Source: Deltaproteobacteria bacterium | Lineage (GTDB): Bacteria; Desulfobacterota; Desulfomonilia; UBA1062 | DNA length: 64,000 nucleotides | Reading direction: 5' to 3' | Assembly: GCA_018434685.1 (NCBI GenBank) | Contig: JAHDOV010000013.1 | Location: forward strand, 124,001-188,000 | Shown here: positions 36,486 to 46,471 of the stretch, in pieces | Position numbering within the stretch: position 1 is the first letter of the stretch | Layout: each line of letters starts with the position of its first letter | Program-made: the position numbers and the translations under genes | Notes under the pieces: model-generated | Database searches by the model: none | The model's input: only the letters and a program-made list of their open reading frames with translations | What the model was told of the DNA's origin: nothing

Positions 36486-36790
36486 CTTCCCTCCTTTTCA
36501 TGGCAAAGAACTGCCGTGGTGCCCGGTTATCCTTTTATACTACTCGATTCGGGCCGTACAGGAAAGACCCACTCAAAAAAAACCATTCTTTTTTCCGCCT
36601 CTTTTCCCATGATTCTCACACCTGTCCTCATAGAGAACCTGCTATTCCGGATTCTGACTTCTGGCTCCTGGTTTTGTATGGTCTCGAGCCTGCCTTTATG
36701 CCGACCCCTTCCCGTACATCACTTTCATGTTGTACTTATAGTAATATATTTGACTTTTTGATTCAATCGTTCTACTATTCAGCTCACGTC
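36486..36790. other. Divergent regulatory region between small membrane gene and tetR
   Basis: 305 bases containing the promoter at 36750-36778 for the TetR gene. A TATAAA on the minus strand about 50 bases before the small membrane gene could be its -10, without a clear -35. Confidence 0.45.
36750..36778 (+). promoter_or_regulatory. Strong sigma70-type promoter for a near-leaderless tetR mRNA
   Basis: TTGACT (36750-36755), 17-base spacer, TACTAT (36773-36778). Transcription would start near 36785, only about six bases before the ATG at 36791, and no Shine-Dalgarno precedes that ATG. Confidence 0.65.
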
Positions 36791-37390
36791 ATGACCAGGG
36801 ATAAGAAACAGACCGAGATCTTTGCTGCCGCCCTGAAACTGTTCGCCCTCTACGGGTTCAAGAAGACCACGGTGGAGGACGTTGCGGCTCAAGTCGGCAT
36901 GACCAAGAGCAATATCTATTTCTACGTGAAAAACAAACGCGATCTCTATGAGAAGACCGTGAGCACGGCCCTGGAACAATGGCGCAACTCGGTTGCCGAG
37001 GCAGTTGCCACCTCAGACGATGTGGTGGAGAAATTCACGATCATGGCACAGCGGTCTTTCGATTATCTCGCAGACCACGAAGACCTCCGCTGTATCCTGA
37101 TAAAAGACCCGGGCATCTTCACCCTGACACCGAGGGAAGACCGTTTTTACGATATCAACCTCGGCGCCATGAACCTGATCAGGGACATCCTGAATCAGGG
37201 GATCGAACAAGGCCGTTTCTACCCCGTAGAGGTGGCCTCTACCGCTGAACTGCTTTTTTCCATCTACATCATGTTTCTCATCAAGACCTATGTGAAGTCG
37301 GAAGGGGTTTCCTCTGTCCGCATGTACGATGAGGGGCTGAAGATCATTTTGAGGGGATTATGCAGGGACTATTCAAAGTCCCCCGCATAA
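36791..37390 (+). CDS. TetR/AcrR-family transcriptional regulator
   Basis: 199 residues. The N-terminal HTH (about 10-52) reads IFAAALKLFALYGFKKTTVEDVAAQVGMTKSNIYFYVKNK in two halves, a typical TetR DNA-binding region. The C-terminal ligand/dimer domain is all-helical. The gene lies 43 bases before the membrane protein at 37434 on the same strand, and probably controls it. The ATG has no Shine-Dalgarno and is close to the inferred transcription start, so initiation may be leaderless. Ligand unknown. Confidence 0.9.
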   Translation: MTRDKKQTEIFAAALKLFALYGFKKTTVEDVAAQVGMTKSNIYFYVKNKRDLYEKTVSTALEQWRNSVAEAVATSDDVVEKFTIMAQRSFDYLADHEDLRCILIKDPGIFTLTPREDRFYDINLGAMNLIRDILNQGIEQGRFYPVEVASTAELLFSIYIMFLIKTYVKSEGVSSVRMYDEGLKIILRGLCRDYSKSPA

Positions 37391-37433
37391 CTGTTGGCAT
37401 TATTTGATATAAACGCACAAAGAGGAGGAATGT

Positions 37434-38087
37434 ATGACGCAGGCTACACTGCAGGCACTCAACGGGCTCAGGGACCTGAGCATGATCAAGTGGTATGTCA
37501 TCCCGCTGCTGGCGATCGTGTTCTACATCTACGCCAAGGAAATCAAACTGGCACGGCAGACGAACAACTGGGACGCGGTCTTCGCCGGGCTCGCCATCTT
37601 CGGCATCGACTTCTTCAATGAGTCCTGGAACGGATGGGTGCTGCACTTCACCCAGCGGTCCGCCTTCTGGACCACCCCGGGCGACACGGCCCTGCGCACC
37701 ATGGTGGGCTGGAACATCGAGATCATGTTCATGTTCGCCTTAGTGGGGATCATCTACTACCATACGCTCACCGAGGGCACGAAGGCCAGGATTCTGGGTA
37801 TCCCGGAAAAATGGTTCTGGGCAATCGGCTACTCGGTCTTCTGCGTCTTCGTGGAATGCCTGCTGAACATCGGGGGTCACCTGGTCTGGGAGTATCCCTT
37901 CTGGTACCTCTCCTTCGGCGGAGTCTGGCTCATCTTCCTCATCGGCTACTTCCACTTTTTCTGCGGTGCCATCTGGGTCATCACGCGAAAGACGATGAAA
38001 GGCAAGATATCGGTCCTGGCCTTCATCTACTCGGTGCCCATCATCATGAATATCCTCGCCTTCGGCTTCTTCGGGTGGACATACTGA
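37434..38087 (+). CDS. Six-helix membrane protein of unknown function, downstream of TetR
   Basis: 217 residues with about six hydrophobic helices (approximately 19-35, 47-62, 88-107, 126-146, 150-175, 190-212). Polar or aromatic residues sit within them: FFNESWNGWVLHFTQ after helix 2, VECLLNIGGHLVWEYPFWYL in helix 4-5, and FHFFCGAIWV. No transporter or enzyme motif that I know. GAGGAGGAATGT gives a strong start. It is very probably co-transcribed with the TetR regulator and ends at a strong terminator. It may be a conserved anaerobe protein related to lipid or steroid-like molecules, but that is a guess. Confidence 0.75.
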   Translation: MTQATLQALNGLRDLSMIKWYVIPLLAIVFYIYAKEIKLARQTNNWDAVFAGLAIFGIDFFNESWNGWVLHFTQRSAFWTTPGDTALRTMVGWNIEIMFMFALVGIIYYHTLTEGTKARILGIPEKWFWAIGYSVFCVFVECLLNIGGHLVWEYPFWYLSFGGVWLIFLIGYFHFFCGAIWVITRKTMKGKISVLAFIYSVPIIMNILAFGFFGWTY

Positions 38088-38123
38088 CAGAGTGAGCTGG
38101 CCCGAGAAGGCCTGATCCAACAG

Positions 38124-38167
38124 AACAGACAGCCTGTTCTCCGCACAGGCTGTCTGTTATCTTTTCA
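38124..38167 (+). terminator. Rho-independent terminator after the TetR/membrane-protein operon
   Basis: Perfect 14-bp stem (38124-38137 with 38145-38158), 7-base loop, then ATCTTTTCATCC. Confidence 0.8.
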
Positions 38168-38307
38168 TCCGTGCACAACAGCCCAGACAGGCTGGGAACA
38201 GGCACTAGCCTGCAGTGCAGATGTGGGTTATGTATTCTGAATCCCGGCTCCTGACTTCCTGCTTTCGTTCCCAGATAAACTTCTGCCTGAACTCCCGGTC
38301 CCCCTGC

Positions 38308-39321
38308 TCACTCTTCTCCCCCTCCAAAGAACCTTCCCTCTTCCCAGGCAACCTTGTGCTCCATGATGACCTGGAACTGGTGCTTGAGGTCCGAGATCTC
38401 CCGCTGCCAGAAGATCTCGCCGCCCCAGTCCGGATGGTTGGCCTGGAAGGCATAATCATCCTTCTGCCGGGCAAGCCAGGCGAGGAAATAGATGATGCGC
38501 ATGAACCGCAGGGGCTCGATGAGCCGCAGCGAAGGATAGTCGAATTCCCGGAACTGCTCGTAGCCGTCGAGCAGCAGGTCGATCTCCCGGCGGGAGCGGC
38601 CTGCATGATCGGGCAGGAGCATCCAGAGATCGTGGACCGGCGGTCCCATCATCATGTCGTCGAAATCGATGGCCATGAGCCCTTCGCCGGGACGGTCGAG
38701 CATGTTGTTCCGATGGCAGTCCCCATGGATGCGGATGAACCCGATTTCGTCAAACAGCGGGGTGATGTTTTGCACAATGCTTGAGGTGAGGTCTTCGAAC
38801 TCGCGGAGGTACCTGTGCGTAATGAACCCGCCCTTGATGAGCAGCGTGAGGTCGCCCCGGGTGGATTTTTCAGGATGCAGGGTGATCCGGTCACGGGAGG
38901 TGCGCCGTTCTCCGGCGAGGTGAATACGGGCAACGAGCCTGCCCACCCGACGCCAGTCCTCGTCGGTGTTCTGCTCGAATTCGCGGCCTGCCCTCTTGGG
39001 AAAGAGCGCGAAAAAAATCCCGTCTGCGCATCCCAGGGTGCTGTCGTCAGCCAGGGGCAAGGGGCACACCACAGGGATCTCCGCCTCTGCGCAGTCGGCA
39101 AGGAAACGGTGCTCGTCTTCGATGGCCTCCCTGCTCCAGCGGCGGGGGCGGTAGAACTTGACGATGAGCCGTTCACCACGCCTGGCCTGTATCTCGTATA
39201 CCCGGTTGATATAGCTGGGCAGCGGTATGGTGAGTCCGGTCATGGGGATGCCTGTGGCACCCTCGACGATATCGAGCAGCACCTCGGGGGTGAGGTGTTC
39301 GAAGTCAGCAACCATGTTCAT
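38308..39321 (-). CDS. srkA: Stress-response kinase A (SrkA/YihE-like)
   Basis: 337 residues. It belongs to the SrkA/APH-like kinase fold: the lysine in ERLIVKFYRPRRW, the catalytic loop IRIHGDCHRNNML (HGDxHxxN) and the metal-binding IDFDDMMMGPPVHDLW. E. coli SrkA counteracts toxin-linked cell death during stress by phosphorylating protein targets. GGAGGGAAACC precedes the ATG. It stands alone on the minus strand. Confidence 0.9.
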   Translation of the reverse strand: MNMVADFEHLTPEVLLDIVEGATGIPMTGLTIPLPSYINRVYEIQARRGERLIVKFYRPRRWSREAIEDEHRFLADCAEAEIPVVCPLPLADDSTLGCADGIFFALFPKRAGREFEQNTDEDWRRVGRLVARIHLAGERRTSRDRITLHPEKSTRGDLTLLIKGGFITHRYLREFEDLTSSIVQNITPLFDEIGFIRIHGDCHRNNMLDRPGEGLMAIDFDDMMMGPPVHDLWMLLPDHAGRSRREIDLLLDGYEQFREFDYPSLRLIEPLRFMRIIYFLAWLARQKDDYAFQANHPDWGGEIFWQREISDLKHQFQVIMEHKVAWEEGRFFGGGEE

Positions 39322-39538
39322 GGTTTCCCTCCACTTTCAGGTCTTAATAGCGTATTAATCAATCCGGATATACAAAGATTTTCCAGGCGAACAAACACAA
39401 GACACCTTGTGACAGGAGAAAACCGGGCAGCGGGCACATTCTTGGGGAGAACCTGCATGTCCTCTTGACATGATCGAAACAGGGTACCCGGACTGACGCC
39501 CGTGCAGTGATCCGGGGTATCCGCTCTGCAGGAACCGC

Positions 39539-41134
<1,596 letters not shown>

Positions 41135-41522
41135 TTCCGTCATTCCTGTTGCATCAAGGATTTTTAAGGCCCATCACACCCGCCGCATCGGTCGGGAAGC
41201 AGGGCTGGTCAACCCGTTCCATCAGAACGGAACTTTGTTTGAAGCCATCCCGGGCTCCGCTTCTCTTCTTTGCTTGTACCACGATTCAGACAAGGATACC
41301 CTGCTTCCACCAGTGGCGGAATACCTTGCACCCCAGGATTTCAGAGAACGATAAGGTGGACGGAAAGCCAAGGTTGCAACCCGGTGGTCTGAAGAACTGC
41401 GGGTCATCACCCACGATCCTGAGTGGCATCTCAAGATTGGCTCCGTGACCGAGATCACACAGCCAATTTCTTGAGAATAATAAATAAATCAGTGGCAGGC
41501 AGGGCCTGCCACTGTGCGCTGT
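41135..41522. other. Intergenic region between prfC and the second csp gene
   Basis: 388 bases carrying the csp terminator at 41491-41513. No supported gene; no clear prfC promoter was recognised. Confidence 0.5.
41491..41513 (-). terminator. Terminator of the second csp gene
   Basis: Perfect 10-bp stem (41491-41500 with 41504-41513), 3-base loop. On the minus strand it begins 10 bases after the stop and is followed by GATTTATTTATTATT. Confidence 0.8.
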
Positions 41523-41723
41523 CTAGGCTTTATATACGTTCGAAGCCTGAGGCCCCTTCGGTCCCTTGACAATGTCGAATGTCACGCGCTGACCCTCATC
41601 AAGTGTTCTGAATCCTTCCTGCTTGATGGAGGTGTGGTGCACGAAGACATCTTCACCGTTGTCTGCGGTAATAAAACCAAATCCCTTCTGCTCGTTAAAC
41701 CATTTTACTGTTCCCTGTGCCAT
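41523..41723 (-). CDS. Cold-shock protein, CspA family (second copy)
   Basis: 66 residues, one cold-shock domain: [15 protein letters not shown], then VFVHHTSI. It differs from the csp at 19764 in about one third of positions (for example FDEK/FNEQ near the front and [16 protein letters not shown]) but shares its length, ending ([11 protein letters not shown] or similar) and a GAGGT binding site. A promoter 175 bases upstream and a long leader are typical of cold-induced csp mRNAs. Confidence 0.95.
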   Translation of the reverse strand: MAQGTVKWFNEQKGFGFITADNGEDVFVHHTSIKQEGFRTLDEGQRVTFDIVKGPKGPQASNVYKA

Positions 41724-41897
41724 GAATTACCTCTTATTCCAGCCCCCCTGCCTGGCAGGGATCAGGGGTACTGATGTTGTATTTCTGAAAATTGGAGTTA
41801 TCATCCATGAACTACTGGCTTGCTGAAGTGAAACCGAAGGGTTCATTCGTAAAGCGCGATTCAAGTCAGACTTATCCTTATTTCAGATCTTCGTTAT

Positions 41898-41926
41898 GTT
41901 TTAATCCGCAATTCTTCCCGTGTCAA
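41898..41926 (-). promoter_or_regulatory. Promoter and long leader of the second csp gene
   Basis: Minus strand: TTGACA (41926-41921), 17-base spacer, TAAAAC (41903-41898). The leader to the ATG at 41723 is about 168 bases, the size of the E. coli cspA thermosensor leader. The gap 41724-42107 otherwise holds no gene. Confidence 0.6.
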
Positions 41927-42107
41927 TTGGAAAATAGCGATACGATTGATATGGTGGTTCGGTTGCTGCACCTCGAACAGGCCAAAACTCAACCCTCCAC
42001 AAACATCGGAGATACAGCCTGTCTGCAGGGGCTGTCTGCCGGTTCCTGCAAGGATCCCGGGGTGATCAGGCCGGATTCGAGATCTCTCCTGCCTGAGGGC
42101 AGCCTTC

Positions 42108-42323
42108 TTAGGATTTCTCACCGAGGATCTCCGATCTGGCAGGATTTACCGGCACGACACGGTAGCCGTGCCCCTTCAGGTAGCGCGCCACCATGTTGCT
42201 GTCCCTCTCCGGCTTGTCCGACAGGCCCACCACGGCGATGGTCTTGCTGTTCTTGAGTATCTCCCTGATCTCTCCGGACGCAGGGTTGTTATCAGGAAAT
42301 TCGCACAGGGTTTGATCCGACAT
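42108..42323 (-). pseudogene. Truncated CoA-binding (YccU-like) protein
   Basis: 71 residues: [23 protein letters not shown] and [19 protein letters not shown] form the first half of the CoA-binding Rossmann domain of YccU-type proteins, which are normally about 135-145 residues. A stop then cuts it off before the second half, and no continuation of the domain is recognisable in the other frames downstream. GAGGAGGAGGTGCACC precedes the ATG, so it is still well set for translation. It is either a broken gene or a deliberately short nucleotide-binding protein. Confidence 0.65.
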
Positions 42324-42507
42324 GGTGCACCTCCTCCTCAGAACTATACCATTTCATGAAGCATCTGACCACAAGGCAATGCACGGATGCGACAAGGGAA
42401 TCGGGAGCAAACCGGTTTGCCGTTCCATCTCCTTTTTCCCCTTGCTAAAAGAAAAATCCTGCCATAAACGCTCATTACAGGTGAGCTATGCTGTACAGGA
42501 GGGTTGT

Positions 42508-43275
42508 ATGAAGAGGTATCCGGTTCTCGTTGGTGCAGTGCTGGTCTGTCTCATATGCTGCCCGCACTGTGTGTATGCCGATCAGTACCTGAAGTACAGG
42601 ACGCATACGGACAGTGTCCGGATAATGGGGCAGATCGAGCCTGCCAGGGACACTGTACAGGAGATCTGGATCGCCAGCGACAGGATGCGCAGCGACAGTC
42701 AGGAACATTCCATGATCGTGCGCCTCGATAAAAAGGTCATGTATATTCTGAACCACACAGAGAAGATCTACACTTCGGTGCCCCTGGACGGTGGCGAGGA
42801 AGCCGGCGACATATTCGGAGATGAAGAGGACATGACCCCTGAAGAACGGCAAACCATGAGGGAGATGGCCCAGGCCATGATCAAGGTGAATATCATTGTT
42901 GTGGAAACCGGAGAAAAGAAAAGGATAAACAACTGGAACTGCCGGGAATATATCATGAAGACTGAAACCATGATGGGCCCTTTCACGTCCGAGATCTGGG
43001 CCAGCCAGGATATAGAGATGAATTACGACCTCTTTGCCAGATTCAATGCAGCCCATAATTTCGCGCTGAACCCGGCATTGCAGGGCTCCCTGTCCCAGGC
43101 CATGGAAGAGATGACAAAGATCAAGGGCGTCACGGTCTTCAGTGCCTCCACCGCGAACATGATAGGTGCCCGGATCACATCAACCCAGGAACTCCTGGAA
43201 TTTTCAGACGGCACGGCCCCTGAGGGGAGTTTTGCAATCCCCAGGGGGTATGCAAAAGAGACCTTCGGGGAATAA
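42508..43275 (+). CDS. Secreted DUF4412-type protein
   Basis: 255 residues with a signal peptide (MKRYPVLVGAVLVCLICC..., cleavage near VYADQ). CAGGAGGGTTGT sets this start; the frame is open upstream without support. The mature part is beta-rich, with RMRSDSQEHSMIVRLDKKVMYILNHTEKIYTSVP resembling lipoprotein-carrier-like folds (DUF4412), then KRINNWNCREYIMKTE and ASQDIEMNYDLF. It may bind a lipid or other hydrophobic ligand in the periplasm. It converges with the 572-residue unknown gene, across a long hairpin. Confidence 0.75.
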   Translation: MKRYPVLVGAVLVCLICCPHCVYADQYLKYRTHTDSVRIMGQIEPARDTVQEIWIASDRMRSDSQEHSMIVRLDKKVMYILNHTEKIYTSVPLDGGEEAGDIFGDEEDMTPEERQTMREMAQAMIKVNIIVVETGEKKRINNWNCREYIMKTETMMGPFTSEIWASQDIEMNYDLFARFNAAHNFALNPALQGSLSQAMEEMTKIKGVTVFSASTANMIGARITSTQELLEFSDGTAPEGSFAIPRGYAKETFGE

Positions 43276-43341
43276 GGCCCCTGGCCTCCCTCATCTCGCG
43301 ACAGGCGCTCTATCTTACCAGCACAGCTGTGCAAATAACAT

Positions 43342-43379
43342 GAGGGCGCCGTGCCGGGATTGCCCGGCATGGCGCCCTC
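43342..43379. terminator. Long hairpin between convergent genes
   Basis: A stem of 9 bp plus 7 bp with one mismatch between them (43342-43358 with 43363-43379), 4-base loop. It lies between the stops of the DUF4412 gene (plus) and the 572-residue gene (minus). No clear T run on either side. Confidence 0.55.
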
Positions 43380-43412
43380 TGAGCAGAACATATACTGTGC
43401 TGAATCCTTGAG

Positions 43413-45131
43413 TTATTTCTGTGAAACCATCCTGACGGTAATGGGGTGTTCTTCGGGCAGGTAGTCCGGCAGCTTTCTCTCCTGTATGACCACGTCATTG
43501 TCCTTTATGGGCAGGACATTGAGCACGTCCGCAAAAGAGATCCAGTGCGGCAGGTCGAGTCTCTTGCCCTCGGGATGATTCCAGGTGCGGTACCAGAAGA
43601 GATCGTTGACCGATTTGCGGTGATCCATGGCCTGCTTTTCCGCGATCATGGCGTCCTGCTCGCGCTTGGCACAGATGGCGATGATCGCCTCCATCTTGTC
43701 GCCGGGCTGTATTGAGGGAGCCAGGATGTCGCCGAAGCCCTTGCCCCATCCCCGGGCAAGCTCCTCATCCGTATCGAGTAGCTCTGCCGAATGCATGGGC
43801 CCGGTCAGGCAGAAGGCACCGTAGCGGAGGTCATCCCCCTCGGGGATATCGGTTGTGCCGTCGAGGTGAATGGAGTTGAGCCCTGCCTGGATCGCCTCTC
43901 CCACCGCCTGTTCTGCCACATCGATGGCTATCTCGCGCAGCTTCATCTCCTGCATGTCGATGGCTGCAAACACCATCTTGTGTCCGTCCTCCCGGGGCTT
44001 GAGCACCTTGTTGCCGAGTTCGGCAATCATGTCTGCGGTCTGCTTGTAGGTCTCAAAGTCGGTGAAGTCGTACCTGGAATCATGGAGATTCTTTTCATAG
44101 GCACTCAGAACATCGGCATGGGCCTTTTCCATACCCATCTTCACCCGGTTCCTGATGCGTGCCAGGAGCAGGTGTCCCTCCCAGCGGTTCCCGTCGATGA
44201 CCACGAGCTTGACGATCTCCCGCAGGCCGAATTTCTTGAGTGTGCCGTTGAAGGTGCTGACAAAACGGAACATCACCTCATCGGGCACTTCGAGGCTGAA
44301 CTCGGCGTTGCGGCGTTCGCTCTTGCGCTCGATCAGCTTTGCCCCGGCCATTTCCATCATTGCCGGGTCGAAGAGTTCCTGATCCTCGGGCCTCTTGAAG
44401 CCAAGCTGGACGATGGTGACTATCTTCCCTTCCTCTTCCATACCCGGCAGGGTCACGAGCTTTTTCAGCATATCATAGGCCTCCTTGTTGGGCCCCTCGA
44501 CAAGCTGTTTCGCCAGCGAACGCCTGATGACATTCACGCCGATGTGCCCGCCGAGCACTGCGCCCACTGCACTCTTGAGGTTATGTTCGAAGGTCCCCAT
44601 GTCGATGTGCTCCAGGCTGTAGATGCTTGGCGGAATGGGCCGGCGTCTGAGGGACATGAGGTCCATGAAGACCCCTCGGTAGCCGGTGTTGATGAGAACC
44701 ACGGTAGCAAAGGCGTTTTCCGAGAAGGACTCTCCCTCACTGAGCACCTTGAGCTTGGATATGGCCTTCTTGCACTCGCTGTTGTAGCTCCAGTCGAAAT
44801 ACATGCCCTGCCAGTGCTGCGAGTATGTGGCGCAGGCAGCCTTGATTCCACAGGCCAGGATCTGGCCCAGTTTGTACTTGTTCGGCACCTCGGTGATCTC
44901 GAACGGTGCGAAGTTCTTCCCGGAATATTCGCTGGAACGCCAGATATACCGGATATAGCTGTTCTCCTCCTTGGTAACGGACACAGGGTTGAGCAGGTAG
45001 GGTATCTCGTTCTTGCCCGGATGAGCTGCGGCAATCCACTGTGACCGGTGCACCTCTGAGGAGCCCTCGGGTGCCACCTTTCGTCCATTTGACTTTCCCA
45101 AAACTGCCGGGGTGTTGTTGTTCTCATTCAT
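43413..45131 (-). CDS. 572-residue protein of unknown function, in operon with a TetR regulator
   Basis: I do not recognise the family. It has no signal peptide and at most one short hydrophobic run (SAVGAVLGGHIGV, about 199-211). Acidic/basic-rich helical stretches follow, then NFAPFEITEVPNKYKLGQ near 75-92, KFGLREIVKLVVIDGNRWEG near 305-324, and a C-terminal region ending in KLPDYLPEEHPITVRM. The last third contains tryptophan clusters (LFWYRTWNHPEG). GGAGGT stands 10 bases before the ATG. The gene follows the TetR regulator by 89 bases on the same strand and is probably its main target. Confidence 0.65.
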   Translation of the reverse strand: MNENNNTPAVLGKSNGRKVAPEGSSEVHRSQWIAAAHPGKNEIPYLLNPVSVTKEENSYIRYIWRSSEYSGKNFAPFEITEVPNKYKLGQILACGIKAACATYSQHWQGMYFDWSYNSECKKAISKLKVLSEGESFSENAFATVVLINTGYRGVFMDLMSLRRRPIPPSIYSLEHIDMGTFEHNLKSAVGAVLGGHIGVNVIRRSLAKQLVEGPNKEAYDMLKKLVTLPGMEEEGKIVTIVQLGFKRPEDQELFDPAMMEMAGAKLIERKSERRNAEFSLEVPDEVMFRFVSTFNGTLKKFGLREIVKLVVIDGNRWEGHLLLARIRNRVKMGMEKAHADVLSAYEKNLHDSRYDFTDFETYKQTADMIAELGNKVLKPREDGHKMVFAAIDMQEMKLREIAIDVAEQAVGEAIQAGLNSIHLDGTTDIPEGDDLRYGAFCLTGPMHSAELLDTDEELARGWGKGFGDILAPSIQPGDKMEAIIAICAKREQDAMIAEKQAMDHRKSVNDLFWYRTWNHPEGKRLDLPHWISFADVLNVLPIKDNDVVIQERKLPDYLPEEHPITVRMVSQK

Positions 45132-45220
45132 GATGTCGTAACCTCCAATCTTTTTCTTTATTGATAGCGTACTACACAGTGATACCTGTCAGATCGTGTC
45201 GATCGCCGTCGATGGCAGGA

Positions 45221-46234
45221 TCAAGATTTGTTCTCTTCCGGGGGTACAAAGAAGCGTTTGCCGCTCGTCTTTTCGCCCACAAAGCCATTGAAGAGCACCT
45301 CAAGGATAACGGGCAGTTCATCACGCAGCGGATACTCCCTGCCGGAGCGGAGCCACTTGTGAAAAACCCCGTCGACAAAGCCAAGGATCCCGTAAAATGT
45401 CGTGTAAAAACTGGTGGTCTTGAGTCTGCCCTTTTCATTGAGGGCGACCACCCGCTCCTTGAGCATGGGGAGTTGGGATATGATGGTGTTGTAGAACATA
45501 TTACGCTTGCCCGAATGAGGCACGATGTCTTCCTTCTGGATCAGGCGGTAGAGCAGGTAGTTGTCTTCGATGTAGCCAAGCCACGTGGAGATGGTCTTTT
45601 CCACAAGAACGAGGATGTCCTTGTCGCTGGACAGGACCGTATTGAAAATGGAGACAATCTCGGCGGTCTTTTCTTTCAGCAGCTGGTCGAGAAGATCTTC
45701 CTTGGTCTTGAAATTGCGGTAGACCGTTCCCTTGCCGACCTTGCTCAGGGCTGCAATCTCGTCGACCGTGGTGGCGTGGAAGCCCTTTTCCACGAACAGC
45801 TGCAGGGCTGCATCGAATATCTTCGAACGGTTGTCCCTCGGGTCGACCTTCTGTTTCGGGGCTGCGGGTTTTGGAACCGTATAGGACAGTAACAGCCGCA
45901 GCTGGTCTGCCGGCATGGTGACCGAGGTGACACCCAGGAGCGAGGCCTCATCGATCGCAGAGCGGAAGAGCAGCAGGGCCTCGTCATCCAGTCCCTTTTC
46001 CCTGAGATATCCGATTACCCTCTCCAGGTACGAAGAAAGCCATAGACCGCTTTGTCTGCCGAATTCCCCGACATCCCGGTATTTGAAGCCCATCTGCCGG
46101 ATGGTATCCTGAATATGCTGCCGGAAGGCCTCTTCGTCCAGACGGCCGTCGGCCGAGAAGAACTTGCCCACTTCTGCGTAGAGCTGAATCCGGCGACCTC
46201 CGGATCGGATCTGCAACAGGGTATCATCTGTCAT
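45221..46234 (-). CDS. TetR-family regulator with a 130-residue N-terminal extra domain
   Basis: 337 residues, against about 200 for a usual TetR. The HTH lies in the middle, residues about 138-182: IFDAALQLFVEKGFHATTVDEIAALSKVGKGTVYRNF split over two motifs. The N-terminal 130 residues form a helical domain of their own (QHIQDTIRQMGFKYRDVGEFG), and the normal ligand-binding domain follows the HTH. A perfect 14-bp palindrome in its promoter (46282-46295) suggests autoregulation. The next gene is the 572-residue unknown protein. Confidence 0.85.
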   Translation of the reverse strand: MTDDTLLQIRSGGRRIQLYAEVGKFFSADGRLDEEAFRQHIQDTIRQMGFKYRDVGEFGRQSGLWLSSYLERVIGYLREKGLDDEALLLFRSAIDEASLLGVTSVTMPADQLRLLLSYTVPKPAAPKQKVDPRDNRSKIFDAALQLFVEKGFHATTVDEIAALSKVGKGTVYRNFKTKEDLLDQLLKEKTAEIVSIFNTVLSSDKDILVLVEKTISTWLGYIEDNYLLYRLIQKEDIVPHSGKRNMFYNTIISQLPMLKERVVALNEKGRLKTTSFYTTFYGILGFVDGVFHKWLRSGREYPLRDELPVILEVLFNGFVGEKTSGKRFFVPPEENKS

Positions 46235-46281
46235 ATCATAACCTCTCTCTCACATGCCCAGCGTAACCGAACTCTAATGGT

Positions 46282-46324
46282 ACGGACTAGTCCGTCCTCT
46301 AAAATATATTACCCTCCCTGTCAA
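46282..46324 (-). promoter_or_regulatory. TetR promoter with palindromic operator
   Basis: Minus strand: TTGACA (46324-46319), 17-base spacer, weak -10 TAGAGG (46301-46296). The perfect palindrome ACGGACTAGTCCGT (46295-46282) begins directly after the -10, covering the likely transcription start, which is where a TetR repressor would block initiation. Confidence 0.65.
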
Positions 46325-46471
46325 CACGATTTCTTCAGACACCATAAATTTTTTCGGTGGGATCCTCCTGTCTTGGAGGGGTTCAGTGCATCGGCGCTGG
46401 CGGAACAATGACGTGGCGGAGGGATGGAGATCCATGAGGTGTGGCACACTGAATCAGCTTCCCAGGTCTTT

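Noticed and set aside
42050-42110. Frameshift restoring the missing half of the CoA-binding protein
   Set aside because: I read all three frames after the stop on the minus strand and found no continuation of the domain.
43791-45044. A 417-codon plus-strand frame
   Set aside because: It is antisense to the 572-residue gene, has no binding site and resembles no family. The minus-strand gene has a good binding site and an operon context.
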